36,371 nt of DNA. Source: Variovorax ginsengisoli (GTDB taxonomy: Bacteria; Pseudomonadota; Gammaproteobacteria; Burkholderiales; Burkholderiaceae_C). Shown here one piece after another: positions 29,579 to 36,371 of the stretch. Location: the NCBI RefSeq assembly GCF_030486595.1, contig NZ_JAUJZH010000049.1, forward strand, positions 1 through 36,371. The letters are read 5' to 3'. The first letter of the stretch is position 1, and the number at the start of each line of letters is the position of its first letter. Under the pieces are notes generated by a model that was given only the letters and a program-made list of their open reading frames with translations, was not told the origin of the DNA and ran no database searches. A program made the position numbers and the translations under genes.

Positions 29579-31062
29579 GCGCCGAAATCCACCAGATGGG
29601 CGTGGCCGGGCTGGCCGCGGCCCTGCGCGAGCGCAAGGTCTCGGCGGTCGAGGCCGCTCACCACCACCTGTCACGCATCCGAGCCCACCAGGATCTGGGC
29701 GCCTTCGTGGCGATCGACGAACAGCTCACGCTGTCCCAGGCCCGCGCCGCCGACGACCGCATCGCCGCCGGCTCGGCCGCGCCCCTCGAAGGCGTGCCGA
29801 TCGCCCACAAGGACATCTTCGTCACCGCCGACCTGCCGACCACCGCCGGCTCGCGCATCCTGGCCGGCTACCGCTCGCCCTTCGACGCCACCGTGGTGCG
29901 CAAGCTGGGCGAGGCCGGTGCCGTGACGCTGGGCAAGCTCAGCTGCGACGAGTTCGCGATGGGCTCGGCCAACGAGAACGTCGCCGTGCCGGCCATCGGT
30001 TTCGACCACGCGGTGCCGGTGCGCAACCCCTGGGACACCGGCCGCATTCCCGGCGGCTCCTCGGGCGGCAGCGCCGTGGCCGTGGCCGCAAGGCTGGCAC
30101 CGGGCGCCACCGGCACCGACACCGGCGGCTCGATCCGCCAGCCGGCCTCGTTCTGCGGCGTCACCGGCATCAAGCCGACCTACGGCCGGGCCTCGCGCTA
30201 CGGCATGGTCGCGTTCGCGTCCAGCCTCGACCAGGCCGGCCCGATGGCCCGTTCGGCCGAGGACTGCGCCCTGCTGCTGTCGGCCATGTGCGGGCCGGAC
30301 CCCGAGCGCGACTCGACCTCGCTGGCCCGCCCGGCGGAAGACTTCTCGCGCCAGCTCGCGGGCTCGCTCGACGGCCTGCGCATCGGCGTGCCGAAGGAGT
30401 TCTTCGGCGAAGGCGTGGCGCCGGGCGTGCGCGCCGCGGTCGATGCCGCGCTGGCCGAATACGAGAAGCTCGGTGCCCGCCGCGTCGAGATCACGCTGCC
30501 GCGCACCGAACTGTCGATCCCCGTGTACTACATCATCGCGGCGGCCGAGGCCTCGAGCAACCTGAGCCGCTTCGACGGCGTCAAGTTCGGCCACCGGGCC
30601 AAGAACTACCGCGACCTGGCCGACATGTACGCCCAGACCCGCGAAGAGGGCTTCGGCGACGAGGTCAAGCGCCGCATCATGATCGGCACCTACGTGCTCT
30701 CGCACGGCTACTACGACGCCTACTACCTGCAGGCGCAGAAGGTGCGCCGCATGATCGCCGACGACTTCCAGCAGGCCTTCGCGCAGTGCGACGTCATTGC
30801 CGGCCCGGCCGCGCCCAGCGTGGCCTGGAAGCTCGGCGAGCACGGCGACGATCCGGTGGCCGACTACCTGGCCGACATCTTCACCCTGCCCGGCTCGCTC
30901 GCCGGCCTGCCCGGCATGAGCGTGCCGGCCGGCTTCGACGGCGGCCTGCCGGTCGGCCTCCAGCTGATCGGCAACTACTTCGCCGAGGCGAAGCTGCTGA
31001 ACGCGGCACACGCCTTCCAGCAGGCCACCGACTGGCACCTCCGCACCCCGGGAGGCTACTGA
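29575..31062 (+). CDS. gatA: Aspartyl/glutamyl-tRNA amidotransferase subunit A
   Basis: 495 residues of the amidase-signature family. GatA releases ammonia from glutamine and passes it to GatB. The catalytic triad is Lys79 (IAHKDIF), cis-Ser162 (GGSSGGS) and nucleophile Ser186 (DTGGSIRQP); the 24-residue spacing between the serines is as in known GatA. It starts inside the gatC stop codon (ATGA) and ends one base before gatB, so the three genes are translationally coupled. Confidence 0.97.
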   Translation: MSAEIHQMGVAGLAAALRERKVSAVEAAHHHLSRIRAHQDLGAFVAIDEQLTLSQARAADDRIAAGSAAPLEGVPIAHKDIFVTADLPTTAGSRILAGYRSPFDATVVRKLGEAGAVTLGKLSCDEFAMGSANENVAVPAIGFDHAVPVRNPWDTGRIPGGSSGGSAVAVAARLAPGATGTDTGGSIRQPASFCGVTGIKPTYGRASRYGMVAFASSLDQAGPMARSAEDCALLLSAMCGPDPERDSTSLARPAEDFSRQLAGSLDGLRIGVPKEFFGEGVAPGVRAAVDAALAEYEKLGARRVEITLPRTELSIPVYYIIAAAEASSNLSRFDGVKFGHRAKNYRDLADMYAQTREEGFGDEVKRRIMIGTYVLSHGYYDAYYLQAQKVRRMIADDFQQAFAQCDVIAGPAAPSVAWKLGEHGDDPVADYLADIFTLPGSLAGLPGMSVPAGFDGGLPVGLQLIGNYFAEAKLLNAAHAFQQATDWHLRTPGGY

Positions 31063-31063
31063 C

Positions 31064-32557
31064 ATGACGCAGCAGCAACAAAGCACCACCGAACAATTGC
31101 AGGCCGGGCGGCCGACCGGCCCCCTGGTCCAGGGCTACGAAGTCGTGATCGGCTTCGAGACCCACGCCCAGCTCTCGACCGCCTCCAAGATCTTCAGCCG
31201 TGCCTCGACCGCCTTCGGCGCCGAGCCCAACACCCAGGCCTGCGCGGTCGACCTGGCGCTGCCAGGTACCCTGCCGGTGATGAACAAGGGCGCGGTCGAA
31301 CGCGCCATCAAGCTCGGCCTCGCGCTCGGCTCGACGATCGCGCCGCGCAGCGTGTTCGCGCGCAAGAACTACTTCTACCCCGACCTGCCCAAGGGCTACC
31401 AGATCAGCCAGTTCGAGATCCCCGTGGTGCAGGGCGGCTCGGTGAGTTTCTTCGTCGGCGACGAGCCGAAGACCGTGCGCCTGGTGCGCGCGCACCTCGA
31501 AGAAGACGCCGGCAAGTCGCTGCACGAGGACTTCGTCGGCCAGTCGGGCATCGACCTGAACCGCGCCGGCACGCCGCTGCTCGAGATCGTGACCGAGCCC
31601 GACATGCGCTCCACCGCCGAGGCCGTGGCCTATGCGCGCGAGCTGCACAAGATCGTCACCTGGATCGGCATCTGCGACGGCAACATGCAGGAAGGCAGCT
31701 TTCGCTGCGACGCCAACGTGTCGGTGCGCAGGCCCGGCGACAAGCTCGGCACCCGGCGCGAGATCAAGAACCTGAACAGCTTCAAGTTCATGCAGCAGGC
31801 GATCGACTACGAGATCCGCTGGCAGATCGAGGAGATCGAGGACGGCCGCACGGTCCAGCAGGCCACGGTGCTGTTCGACCCCGACACGGGCGAGACCCGC
31901 GCGATGCGCACCAAGGAAGACGCCGCCGACTACCGCTACTTCCCCGACCCCGACCTGCCGCCGCTGGCGATCGCCGCCGACTGGATCGAGCGCGTGCGCG
32001 CCGAAATGCCCGAGCTGCCGCGCGCGATGGCCGAGCGCTACGTGCGCGAGCATGGGCTGTCGGACTACGACGCCGCCCAGCTCACTCAGAGCCCGGCCCT
32101 GGCCGCCTACTTCCAGGGTGCGGTGGCCGCCGGTGCCAACGCCAAGCTGGCGAGCAACTGGATCACCGGCGAGATCGCGCGGCGCCTGAACCAGCAGGAC
32201 ATCGCGATCACCGAGGCCCCGGTGACGGCGCGGCAACTGGCCGGGCTGGTCGCGCGCATCGGCGACGGCACGATCTCCAACAATGCGGCGCGGCAGGTGT
32301 TCGACGCCCTCTGGACCGGCGAGGGCCTGGAGGTCGACGCAATCATCGAGGCCAAGGGCCTGAAGCAGATGAGCGATTCGGGCGCGCTGGAAAAGATCAT
32401 CGACCAGGTGCTCGCGACCAACGAGAAGAACATCGCCGAATACCGCGCCGGCAAGGACAAGGCCTTCAACGCGCTGGTCGGCCAGGTCATGAAGGCCAGC
32501 CAGGGCAAGGCCAACCCGGCGCAGGTCAATGCGCTGCTGAAGTCGAAACTGGGCTAG
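31064..32557 (+). CDS. gatB: Aspartyl/glutamyl-tRNA amidotransferase subunit B
   Basis: 497 residues. GatB activates the misacylated tRNA with ATP and transfers ammonia. The N-terminal kinase-like domain has VIGFETHAQLSTASKIFSR and RKNYFYPDLPKGYQISQ, and the C-terminal YqeY-like tail domain begins around residue 345. The ATG at 31064 is one base after the gatA stop, with GGAGG upstream. It converges on the DUF4124 gene. Confidence 0.97.
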   Translation: MTQQQQSTTEQLQAGRPTGPLVQGYEVVIGFETHAQLSTASKIFSRASTAFGAEPNTQACAVDLALPGTLPVMNKGAVERAIKLGLALGSTIAPRSVFARKNYFYPDLPKGYQISQFEIPVVQGGSVSFFVGDEPKTVRLVRAHLEEDAGKSLHEDFVGQSGIDLNRAGTPLLEIVTEPDMRSTAEAVAYARELHKIVTWIGICDGNMQEGSFRCDANVSVRRPGDKLGTRREIKNLNSFKFMQQAIDYEIRWQIEEIEDGRTVQQATVLFDPDTGETRAMRTKEDAADYRYFPDPDLPPLAIAADWIERVRAEMPELPRAMAERYVREHGLSDYDAAQLTQSPALAAYFQGAVAAGANAKLASNWITGEIARRLNQQDIAITEAPVTARQLAGLVARIGDGTISNNAARQVFDALWTGEGLEVDAIIEAKGLKQMSDSGALEKIIDQVLATNEKNIAEYRAGKDKAFNALVGQVMKASQGKANPAQVNALLKSKLG

Positions 32558-32569
32558 CCAGGGGGCGAC

Positions 32570-33253
32570 TCACTTCGACTTCTGGGCCGCAGCCGTGTTC
32601 GCGGCCCAGAGCGGCGCCAACTTGGCGTGCTCCTCGTCGAAGCGCGCGTTGACGCGCTTCTTCTCGTCTTCCTGCTCGCCGATGAAGCGGTTCTGGACCG
32701 CCACGCTGCGGGCGATGTCCTCGGTCCGGCGCCGCAGCGCGTCAGGCGCCTTGGCCGGGTCCTTCTTGTAGAACTCGAGTTCGTCGTCGACCCGCTTGCG
32801 ATCCTCGCCCAGTTCGGCCAGCCGCTTGCGGGCGGCCTGGATCACGACGTCGATCTGCACCAGCGCCTCGGCGCGCTCCCGGTCGTGGGCCGCGGGGTTG
32901 GGGTAGCGCACCAGCAGGGCGCGCTCGCGCCGCCGCTCCTCGACCAGCCGGGCCGCCTGCAGCTGCGCCGCCCGTTCGCGGTCCTCGCGCTCGGCCTGCT
33001 CGCGCGCCGTGTAGGAGGGCTCGACCACGCGGCGCGTGGTGCCGCTCGGATTGAGTTCGCGCTGCTCGCGGTCGAGGCAGTCGGGAATCGGACGGTCGGC
33101 GGTGATCGTCCGGCCCTTGGCGTCGGTGCAGCTGTAGATGCCCGCGGCATTGGGCGCCCCGCGCGCGCCGGACCCCTGTTGCGCGTGCGCCATGCCGGCT
33201 GCGGCCAGCGAAAGGACCAGGAATGCCTTCAGTGCTTGGGTGCTCGCCAACAT
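32570..33253 (-). CDS. DUF4124 domain-containing exported protein
   Basis: 227 residues with a signal peptide (cleavage near AHA, residue 24). A DUF4124-like motif follows (GIYSCTDAKGRTITADRPIP, then CLDREQRELNPSG), with the two cysteines probably forming a disulfide. The rest is a highly charged, Arg/Glu-rich helical region (about 80-215) likely to be coiled coil. DUF4124 proteins are common in betaproteobacteria and of unknown function. It starts 21 bases after pyrE on the same strand and probably shares its transcript. Confidence 0.85.
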   Translation of the reverse strand: MLASTQALKAFLVLSLAAAGMAHAQQGSGARGAPNAAGIYSCTDAKGRTITADRPIPDCLDREQRELNPSGTTRRVVEPSYTAREQAEREDRERAAQLQAARLVEERRRERALLVRYPNPAAHDRERAEALVQIDVVIQAARKRLAELGEDRKRVDDELEFYKKDPAKAPDALRRRTEDIARSVAVQNRFIGEQEDEKKRVNARFDEEHAKLAPLWAANTAAAQKSK

Positions 33254-33274
33254 CAGTCCTTCACACGGGTTGAA

Positions 33275-33958
33275 TCAGCCCGCGCCGTAACGCGCCCGGT
33301 ACGCCAGCACGTGCTGGCGGTGGGCGCCCAGTTCGTCGTCCGCGCGGCCTGACAGATACTGTAACAAGTCGTCAAGCGTTGCGATGGAAATAACTGCAAG
33401 GCCGAGCTGATTGCGTACATATTGCACGGCGCTGTGGTCCACGTCGGCGCCGTTCTCGGTCGCCTTCTCCTGGCGGTCGAGCGCGATCGCGACCGCGTGC
33501 GGGGTCGCGCCGGCGGCACGGATGGCCGCGATCGACTCGCGCACCGCGGTGCCGGCCGACATCACGTCGTCGACGATCAGCACCCGGCCCTGGAGCGGGG
33601 CGCCGACCAGGGTCCCGCCCTCGCCGTGGTCCTTGGCTTCCTTGCGGTTGTAGGCGAAGGGCACGTTGCGGCCGCGGCGCGCCAGTTCGGCCGCCACCGT
33701 GGCGCCCAGCGGAATGCCCTTGTAGGCCGGGCCGAAGATCATGTCGAACTCGAGCCCGCTGGCGATCAGCCGGTCTGCATAGAATTCCGCCAGCCGGGCG
33801 AGCTTGGCGCCATCGTCGAACAGGCCCGCATTGAAAAAATAGGGGCTGATGCGGCCGGCCTTGGTCTTGAACTGGCCGAAGCGCAGCACCCCCGACTCCA
33901 GCGCGAACTGCACGAAAGCCTGCGCCAGTGCGCCGCCCTCTTCAATCTTCTCAGCCAT
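33275..33958 (-). CDS. pyrE: Orotate phosphoribosyltransferase
   Basis: 227 residues. PyrE joins orotate to PRPP to form orotidine 5'-phosphate in pyrimidine synthesis. The PRPP-binding motif VLIVDDVMSAGTAV spans 126-139 and the mobile catalytic loop RKEAKDHGEGG spans 105-115; FFNAGLFDDG is the family's N-terminal loop. The ATG at 33958 is preceded by GAGGAA, part of the palindrome shared with the divergent exonuclease gene. No attenuator can lie between the promoter and the start without overlapping that gene. Confidence 0.97.
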   Translation of the reverse strand: MAEKIEEGGALAQAFVQFALESGVLRFGQFKTKAGRISPYFFNAGLFDDGAKLARLAEFYADRLIASGLEFDMIFGPAYKGIPLGATVAAELARRGRNVPFAYNRKEAKDHGEGGTLVGAPLQGRVLIVDDVMSAGTAVRESIAAIRAAGATPHAVAIALDRQEKATENGADVDHSAVQYVRNQLGLAVISIATLDDLLQYLSGRADDELGAHRQHVLAYRARYGAG

Positions 33959-33968
33959 AGGAATTCCT
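33959..33968. promoter_or_regulatory. Palindrome AGGAATTCCT serving as ribosome-binding site on both strands
   Basis: The perfect ten-base palindrome lies in the 11-base gap between the divergent starts of pyrE (ATG at 33958) and the exonuclease gene (GTG at 33970). On the plus strand AGGAA precedes GTG by about six bases; on the minus strand GAGGAA precedes ATG by five. Both promoters must therefore lie within the opposite gene, so the two mRNAs overlap at their 5' ends. Confidence 0.8.
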
Positions 33969-33969
33969 C

Positions 33970-34773
33970 GTGTTCAAACTGACCAGCCTCAACCTCAACG
34001 GCCTGCGATCGGCTGCCACCAAGGGCGTCGCCGATTGGGTCGGCGGACTGGGGCCGGATTGTATTTGCATGCAGGAGATCCGGGTCCAGGCGAGCGATAT
34101 CGAGGGCCGCTTCGAGGAGATGGCGGGGCTCAAGGGGCACTTCCACTTCGCAGAGAAGAAAGGCTACGCGGGCACGGCGATCTACTCGAAGCATGCGCCC
34201 AGCGACGTGGTGGTGGGCTGGGGCGACGCCGAGTTCGACGCCGAGGGCCGCTACCTCGAACTGCGCTTCGACACCCCGAAGCGGAAGCTGTCGATCATCA
34301 GCTGCTACTTCCCGAGCGGGTCCTCGGGCGAAGAGCGGCAGGCAGCGAAATTCCGCTTCCTGAAGGGCTTCTTCCCGCACCTGAACGCGCTCAAGCGCGA
34401 GCGCGAGTTCATCCTCTGCGGCGACATCAACATCGCCCACAAGGAGATCGACCTCAAGAACTGGCGCGGCAACCAGAAGAACAGCGGCTTCCTGCCGGAG
34501 GAGCGGGCCTGGATGACGAAGCTGCTCGACGCCGGCGCCGATGGCGCGGGGCTGATCGACGTCTACCGGATGCTCAAGCCCGAGACCACGGGCGACGCCT
34601 ACACCTGGTGGAGCAACCGCGGCCAGGCCTACGCGAACAACGTGGGGTGGCGGCTCGACTACCACCTGGCGACGCCGAAGCTGGCGGCGCTGGCGCGCCA
34701 GGAGCAGATCTTCAAGACGATCAAGTTCAGCGACCACGCGCCGATCACGGTGGATTACGACTTCACGCTGTAG
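33970..34773 (+). CDS. Exodeoxyribonuclease III / AP endonuclease
   Basis: 267 residues of the ExoIII (Xth/ExoA) family, which cuts DNA 5' to abasic sites and degrades 3' ends in base excision repair. Active-site segments: LNLNGLRSA (Asn10), MQEIR (Glu36), CGDINIAH (Asp152, Asn154), RLDYH (Asp230) and SDHAP (Asp255, His256). It starts with GTG at 33970, behind the shared palindromic ribosome-binding site, and converges on the GntR gene seven bases away. The symbol could be xth or exoA. Confidence 0.94.
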   Translation: MFKLTSLNLNGLRSAATKGVADWVGGLGPDCICMQEIRVQASDIEGRFEEMAGLKGHFHFAEKKGYAGTAIYSKHAPSDVVVGWGDAEFDAEGRYLELRFDTPKRKLSIISCYFPSGSSGEERQAAKFRFLKGFFPHLNALKREREFILCGDINIAHKEIDLKNWRGNQKNSGFLPEERAWMTKLLDAGADGAGLIDVYRMLKPETTGDAYTWWSNRGQAYANNVGWRLDYHLATPKLAALARQEQIFKTIKFSDHAPITVDYDFTL

Positions 34774-34780
34774 ACGGCGC

Positions 34781-35527
34781 TCAGCCTCCGCGTATCGGGG
34801 TGCGCCCGGCATGGCGCGCCATATGCACCTGGTGCAGCGTGATCTTGCGCACCTCGGCCTGGCTGGTCTCGATGTGGGCGCGCAGCAGCATCGCGGCCTG
34901 GTCGCCGCGGTTGGCGCGGATCGCCTTCAGGATCTTGGCGTGCTCGTCGTAGGTGGCGTCGATGCGCGGCTGCTTGGTGAAGTCGAGCCGGCGGATGATG
35001 CGGATGCGGTCGGTCACGTCGCGGTGCACGCGGGCCATCTCGCCGTTGCCGGCGGCAGCGACCAGCGAGCAATGGAAGGCCTCGTCCCACTGCGCCACCT
35101 GCACGGTGTCGGCGCTGCGCTGCGCCGCCGGCACGAGCCAGATTCCGGCCAGCGTGTCGAGCAGGCTGCGATCGACGCGGTGGTCGCTCTCGCAGAGGCG
35201 GTGCACGGCGGTGGTCTCGAGCACCATGCGCAGGTCGTAGAGCTGCTCGAACTGGTCGAAGTCGAAGGGCAGCACGCGCCAGCCGCTGCGGAACAGCACT
35301 TCGACGAAGCCCTCCTGCTGCAGCCGGAAGAGCGCCTGGCGCACCGGCGTGCGCGAGACGCCGAGACGCTCGCTGATCTCGTTTTCGGTGAAGCGGTCGC
35401 CGGGGACCAGGCTGAATTCGGCAACGTCGCGCTTGAGCTGCGCATAGACCTCGTCGGCCCGGGTGCGGAACACGGGATCGGGGGCTGAGGGCTCGGGAGG
35501 AATTCGAACGGTCGACACGTAGGCCAT
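34781..35527 (-). CDS. GntR family transcriptional regulator (FCD/FadR subfamily)
   Basis: 248 residues. The winged HTH (about 22-90) contains GDRFTENEISERLGVSRTPV and LFRLQQEGFVEV. The FCD ligand domain (about 95-225) has the helical pattern with metal-binding candidates in LRMVLETTAVHRL, DEAFHCSLVAAAGN and DEHAKILKAI. These regulators sense carboxylic acids or amides and usually repress catabolic operons. It starts one base after the cysteine hydrolase stop, so the two are in one operon; the rest of that operon would be beyond the right edge or absent. Confidence 0.9.
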   Translation of the reverse strand: MAYVSTVRIPPEPSAPDPVFRTRADEVYAQLKRDVAEFSLVPGDRFTENEISERLGVSRTPVRQALFRLQQEGFVEVLFRSGWRVLPFDFDQFEQLYDLRMVLETTAVHRLCESDHRVDRSLLDTLAGIWLVPAAQRSADTVQVAQWDEAFHCSLVAAAGNGEMARVHRDVTDRIRIIRRLDFTKQPRIDATYDEHAKILKAIRANRGDQAAMLLRAHIETSQAEVRKITLHQVHMARHAGRTPIRGG

Positions 35528-35528
35528 G

Positions 35529-36194
35529 TTAGTGGGTGCCGAGCGCGGCCAGCAAGGCGGCGCTGGGCGCGGTCCAGCCGACGATGCCGCCCTGGGCGCG
35601 GATCATCTCGACGGCAGCCGCCTTGAAGGCCGGAAAGTAGCTTTCGGTGCAGTCCTCCAGCAGCAGGCAGTCGTAGCCGCGGTCGTTGGCCTCGCGCATG
35701 CTGGTCTGCACGCAGACCTCTGTCGTGACGCCGCCGAACAGCAGGTGGGTGATGCCGCGCCGCTTGAGCGTCTCGTGCAGGCCGGTCGCATAGAAGGCGC
35801 CCTTGCCGGGCTTGTCGACCACGATCTCGCCTTCGACCGGCGCCAAGGCTTCGATGATCTGGTTGCCGGGTTCGCCCATGACAAGGATGCGGCCCATGGG
35901 GCCGGCGTCGCCGATGCGCAATGTGGGGTTGCCGCGGTTGCGCTTGGCGGGCGGGCAGTCGGAGAGGTCGGGTTTGTGGGCCTCCCGGGTGTGGACGACC
36001 AGGCCGCCCGCGGCTCGCCAGGCTTCGAGGGTTGTTTTTGTCGCGGGGACGATGGCTTCGAGCAGCGACACGTCATTGCCCAGGGTTTCGCCGAAACCGC
36101 CGGGTTCGATGAAGTCCCTCTGCATGTCGATCAGGACCAGGGCGGTTTTGGCGAGGTCGAATTCGTAGGTGAAGGGCTGGGCTTCTATCTTCAT
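35529..36194 (-). CDS. Isochorismatase-superfamily cysteine hydrolase, biuret amidohydrolase-like
   Basis: 221 residues with the Asp-Lys-Cys triad of the family: Asp23 (LIDMQRDF), Lys128 (VDKPGKGAF) and Cys161 (TTEVCVQT). Segments RILVMGEPG, GEIVVDKPGKGAF and MREANDRGYDCLLLEDC closely resemble those of biuret amidohydrolase (BiuH), so an amide or ureide substrate is likely; biuret itself is not proven. The start MKIEAQPF at 36194 is chosen over a far upstream ATG because the added residues would read through the terminal repeat. It is followed by gntR in the same transcript. Confidence 0.85.
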   Translation of the reverse strand: MKIEAQPFTYEFDLAKTALVLIDMQRDFIEPGGFGETLGNDVSLLEAIVPATKTTLEAWRAAGGLVVHTREAHKPDLSDCPPAKRNRGNPTLRIGDAGPMGRILVMGEPGNQIIEALAPVEGEIVVDKPGKGAFYATGLHETLKRRGITHLLFGGVTTEVCVQTSMREANDRGYDCLLLEDCTESYFPAFKAAAVEMIRAQGGIVGWTAPSAALLAALGTH

Positions 36195-36239
36195 TTCCTG
36201 GCTTTCGACGATGTTTGGTTGTGGGCTTGTGGGCGGCGA

Positions 36240-36371
36240 TGGCAGGCGGTATGCCCTGGACCGGCCGACGTCACCGGCCCTTCGGGCTTCCCTGCGCTGC
36301 TCGCGACAGGCGGGGTCCGCGCAAACTCGCTCCGCTGCGCTCCACTCAAACACGCGCGGCCCTGATCCGCC
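36240..36371. repeat. Non-coding stretch resembling a Comamonadaceae intergenic repeat (runs off the edge)
   Basis: The segment holds no supported gene. Its blocks (CCTTCGGGCTTCCCTGCGCT, GCTCGCGACAGGCGGGGTCC, CTCGCTCCGCTGCGCTCCAC, GCGCGGCCCTGATCCGCC) look like a widespread intergenic repeat I recall from Acidovorax, Variovorax and relatives. It is different from the repeat at 9966 and 18660. It lies upstream of the cysteine hydrolase start and is cut by the window edge. Confidence 0.45.

Noticed and set aside
36195..36353. N-terminal extension of the cysteine hydrolase from an upstream ATG
   Set aside because: The added 53 residues lie in repeat-like non-coding sequence and do not match the family; MKIEAQPF is the natural start.

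Overview
The window is GC-rich chromosomal DNA from a betaproteobacterium. It most likely belongs to the Burkholderiales, family Comamonadaceae (Variovorax, Acidovorax or Ramlibacter-like). This rests on the protein sequences, on conserved gene blocks (a stand-alone str operon, mreBCD-mrdA divergent from gatCAB), and on GC-rich intergenic repeats of a kind I associate with that family. Genes are densely packed. There is no phage, transposase, CRISPR array, rRNA or tRNA, and most genes are housekeeping or ordinary metabolic genes.

Layout, left to right. (1) 1-3504, minus strand: the str operon rpsL-rpsG-fusA-tuf, with tuf cut by the window edge. (2) 3676-7421, minus strand: a tight five-gene unit, hemJ-like / VanZ family / [2Fe-2S] thioredoxin-like ferredoxin / alpha-beta hydrolase / dacA. 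(3) 7422-7769: a divergent region before hemB. It contains a good minus-strand promoter, stacked hairpins (one with a CCUCCC loop) and a strong minus-strand terminator, so it encodes either a small RNA or an attenuated leader for hemJ. (4) 7770-9919, plus strand: hemB and a CorA-type transporter. (5) 10067-12003: two paralogous small exported proteins of unknown function and a divergent LysR regulator. (6) 11996-15684: an amidohydrolase / dienelactone hydrolase / DsbA-like isomerase operon, divergent from an SDR-MarC pair. (7) 15689-19948, minus strand: a phosphoesterase, then an Mla-like lipid-transport operon (MlaE with an N-terminal extension, MlaF, MlaD, PqiC-type lipoprotein). (8) 20110-24367, plus strand: methylmalonate-semialdehyde dehydrogenase, a GMC oxidoreductase, a structured non-coding stretch with two terminators, and a TSUP permease. 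(9) 24372-29057, minus strand: the elongasome genes mreB-mreC-mreD-mrdA. (10) 29279-32557, plus strand: gatC-gatA-gatB. (11) 32570-36194: pyrE and a DUF4124 protein, exodeoxyribonuclease III divergent from pyrE, and a GntR regulator with a cysteine hydrolase of the biuret amidohydrolase type. The last ~130 bases look like a family-specific repeat.

How the genes work together: translation (str operon, GatCAB), cell-wall elongation and trimming (MreBCD, PBP2, DacA), envelope lipid traffic (Mla-like) and tetrapyrrole synthesis (HemB, probably HemJ) dominate. I found no clear new multi-gene system. The least explained signals are the RNA locus upstream of hemJ, the structured RNA before the TSUP gene, the paralogous small secreted proteins with a shared upstream 13-mer, and the palindrome that serves as ribosome-binding site for both pyrE and the exonuclease gene.
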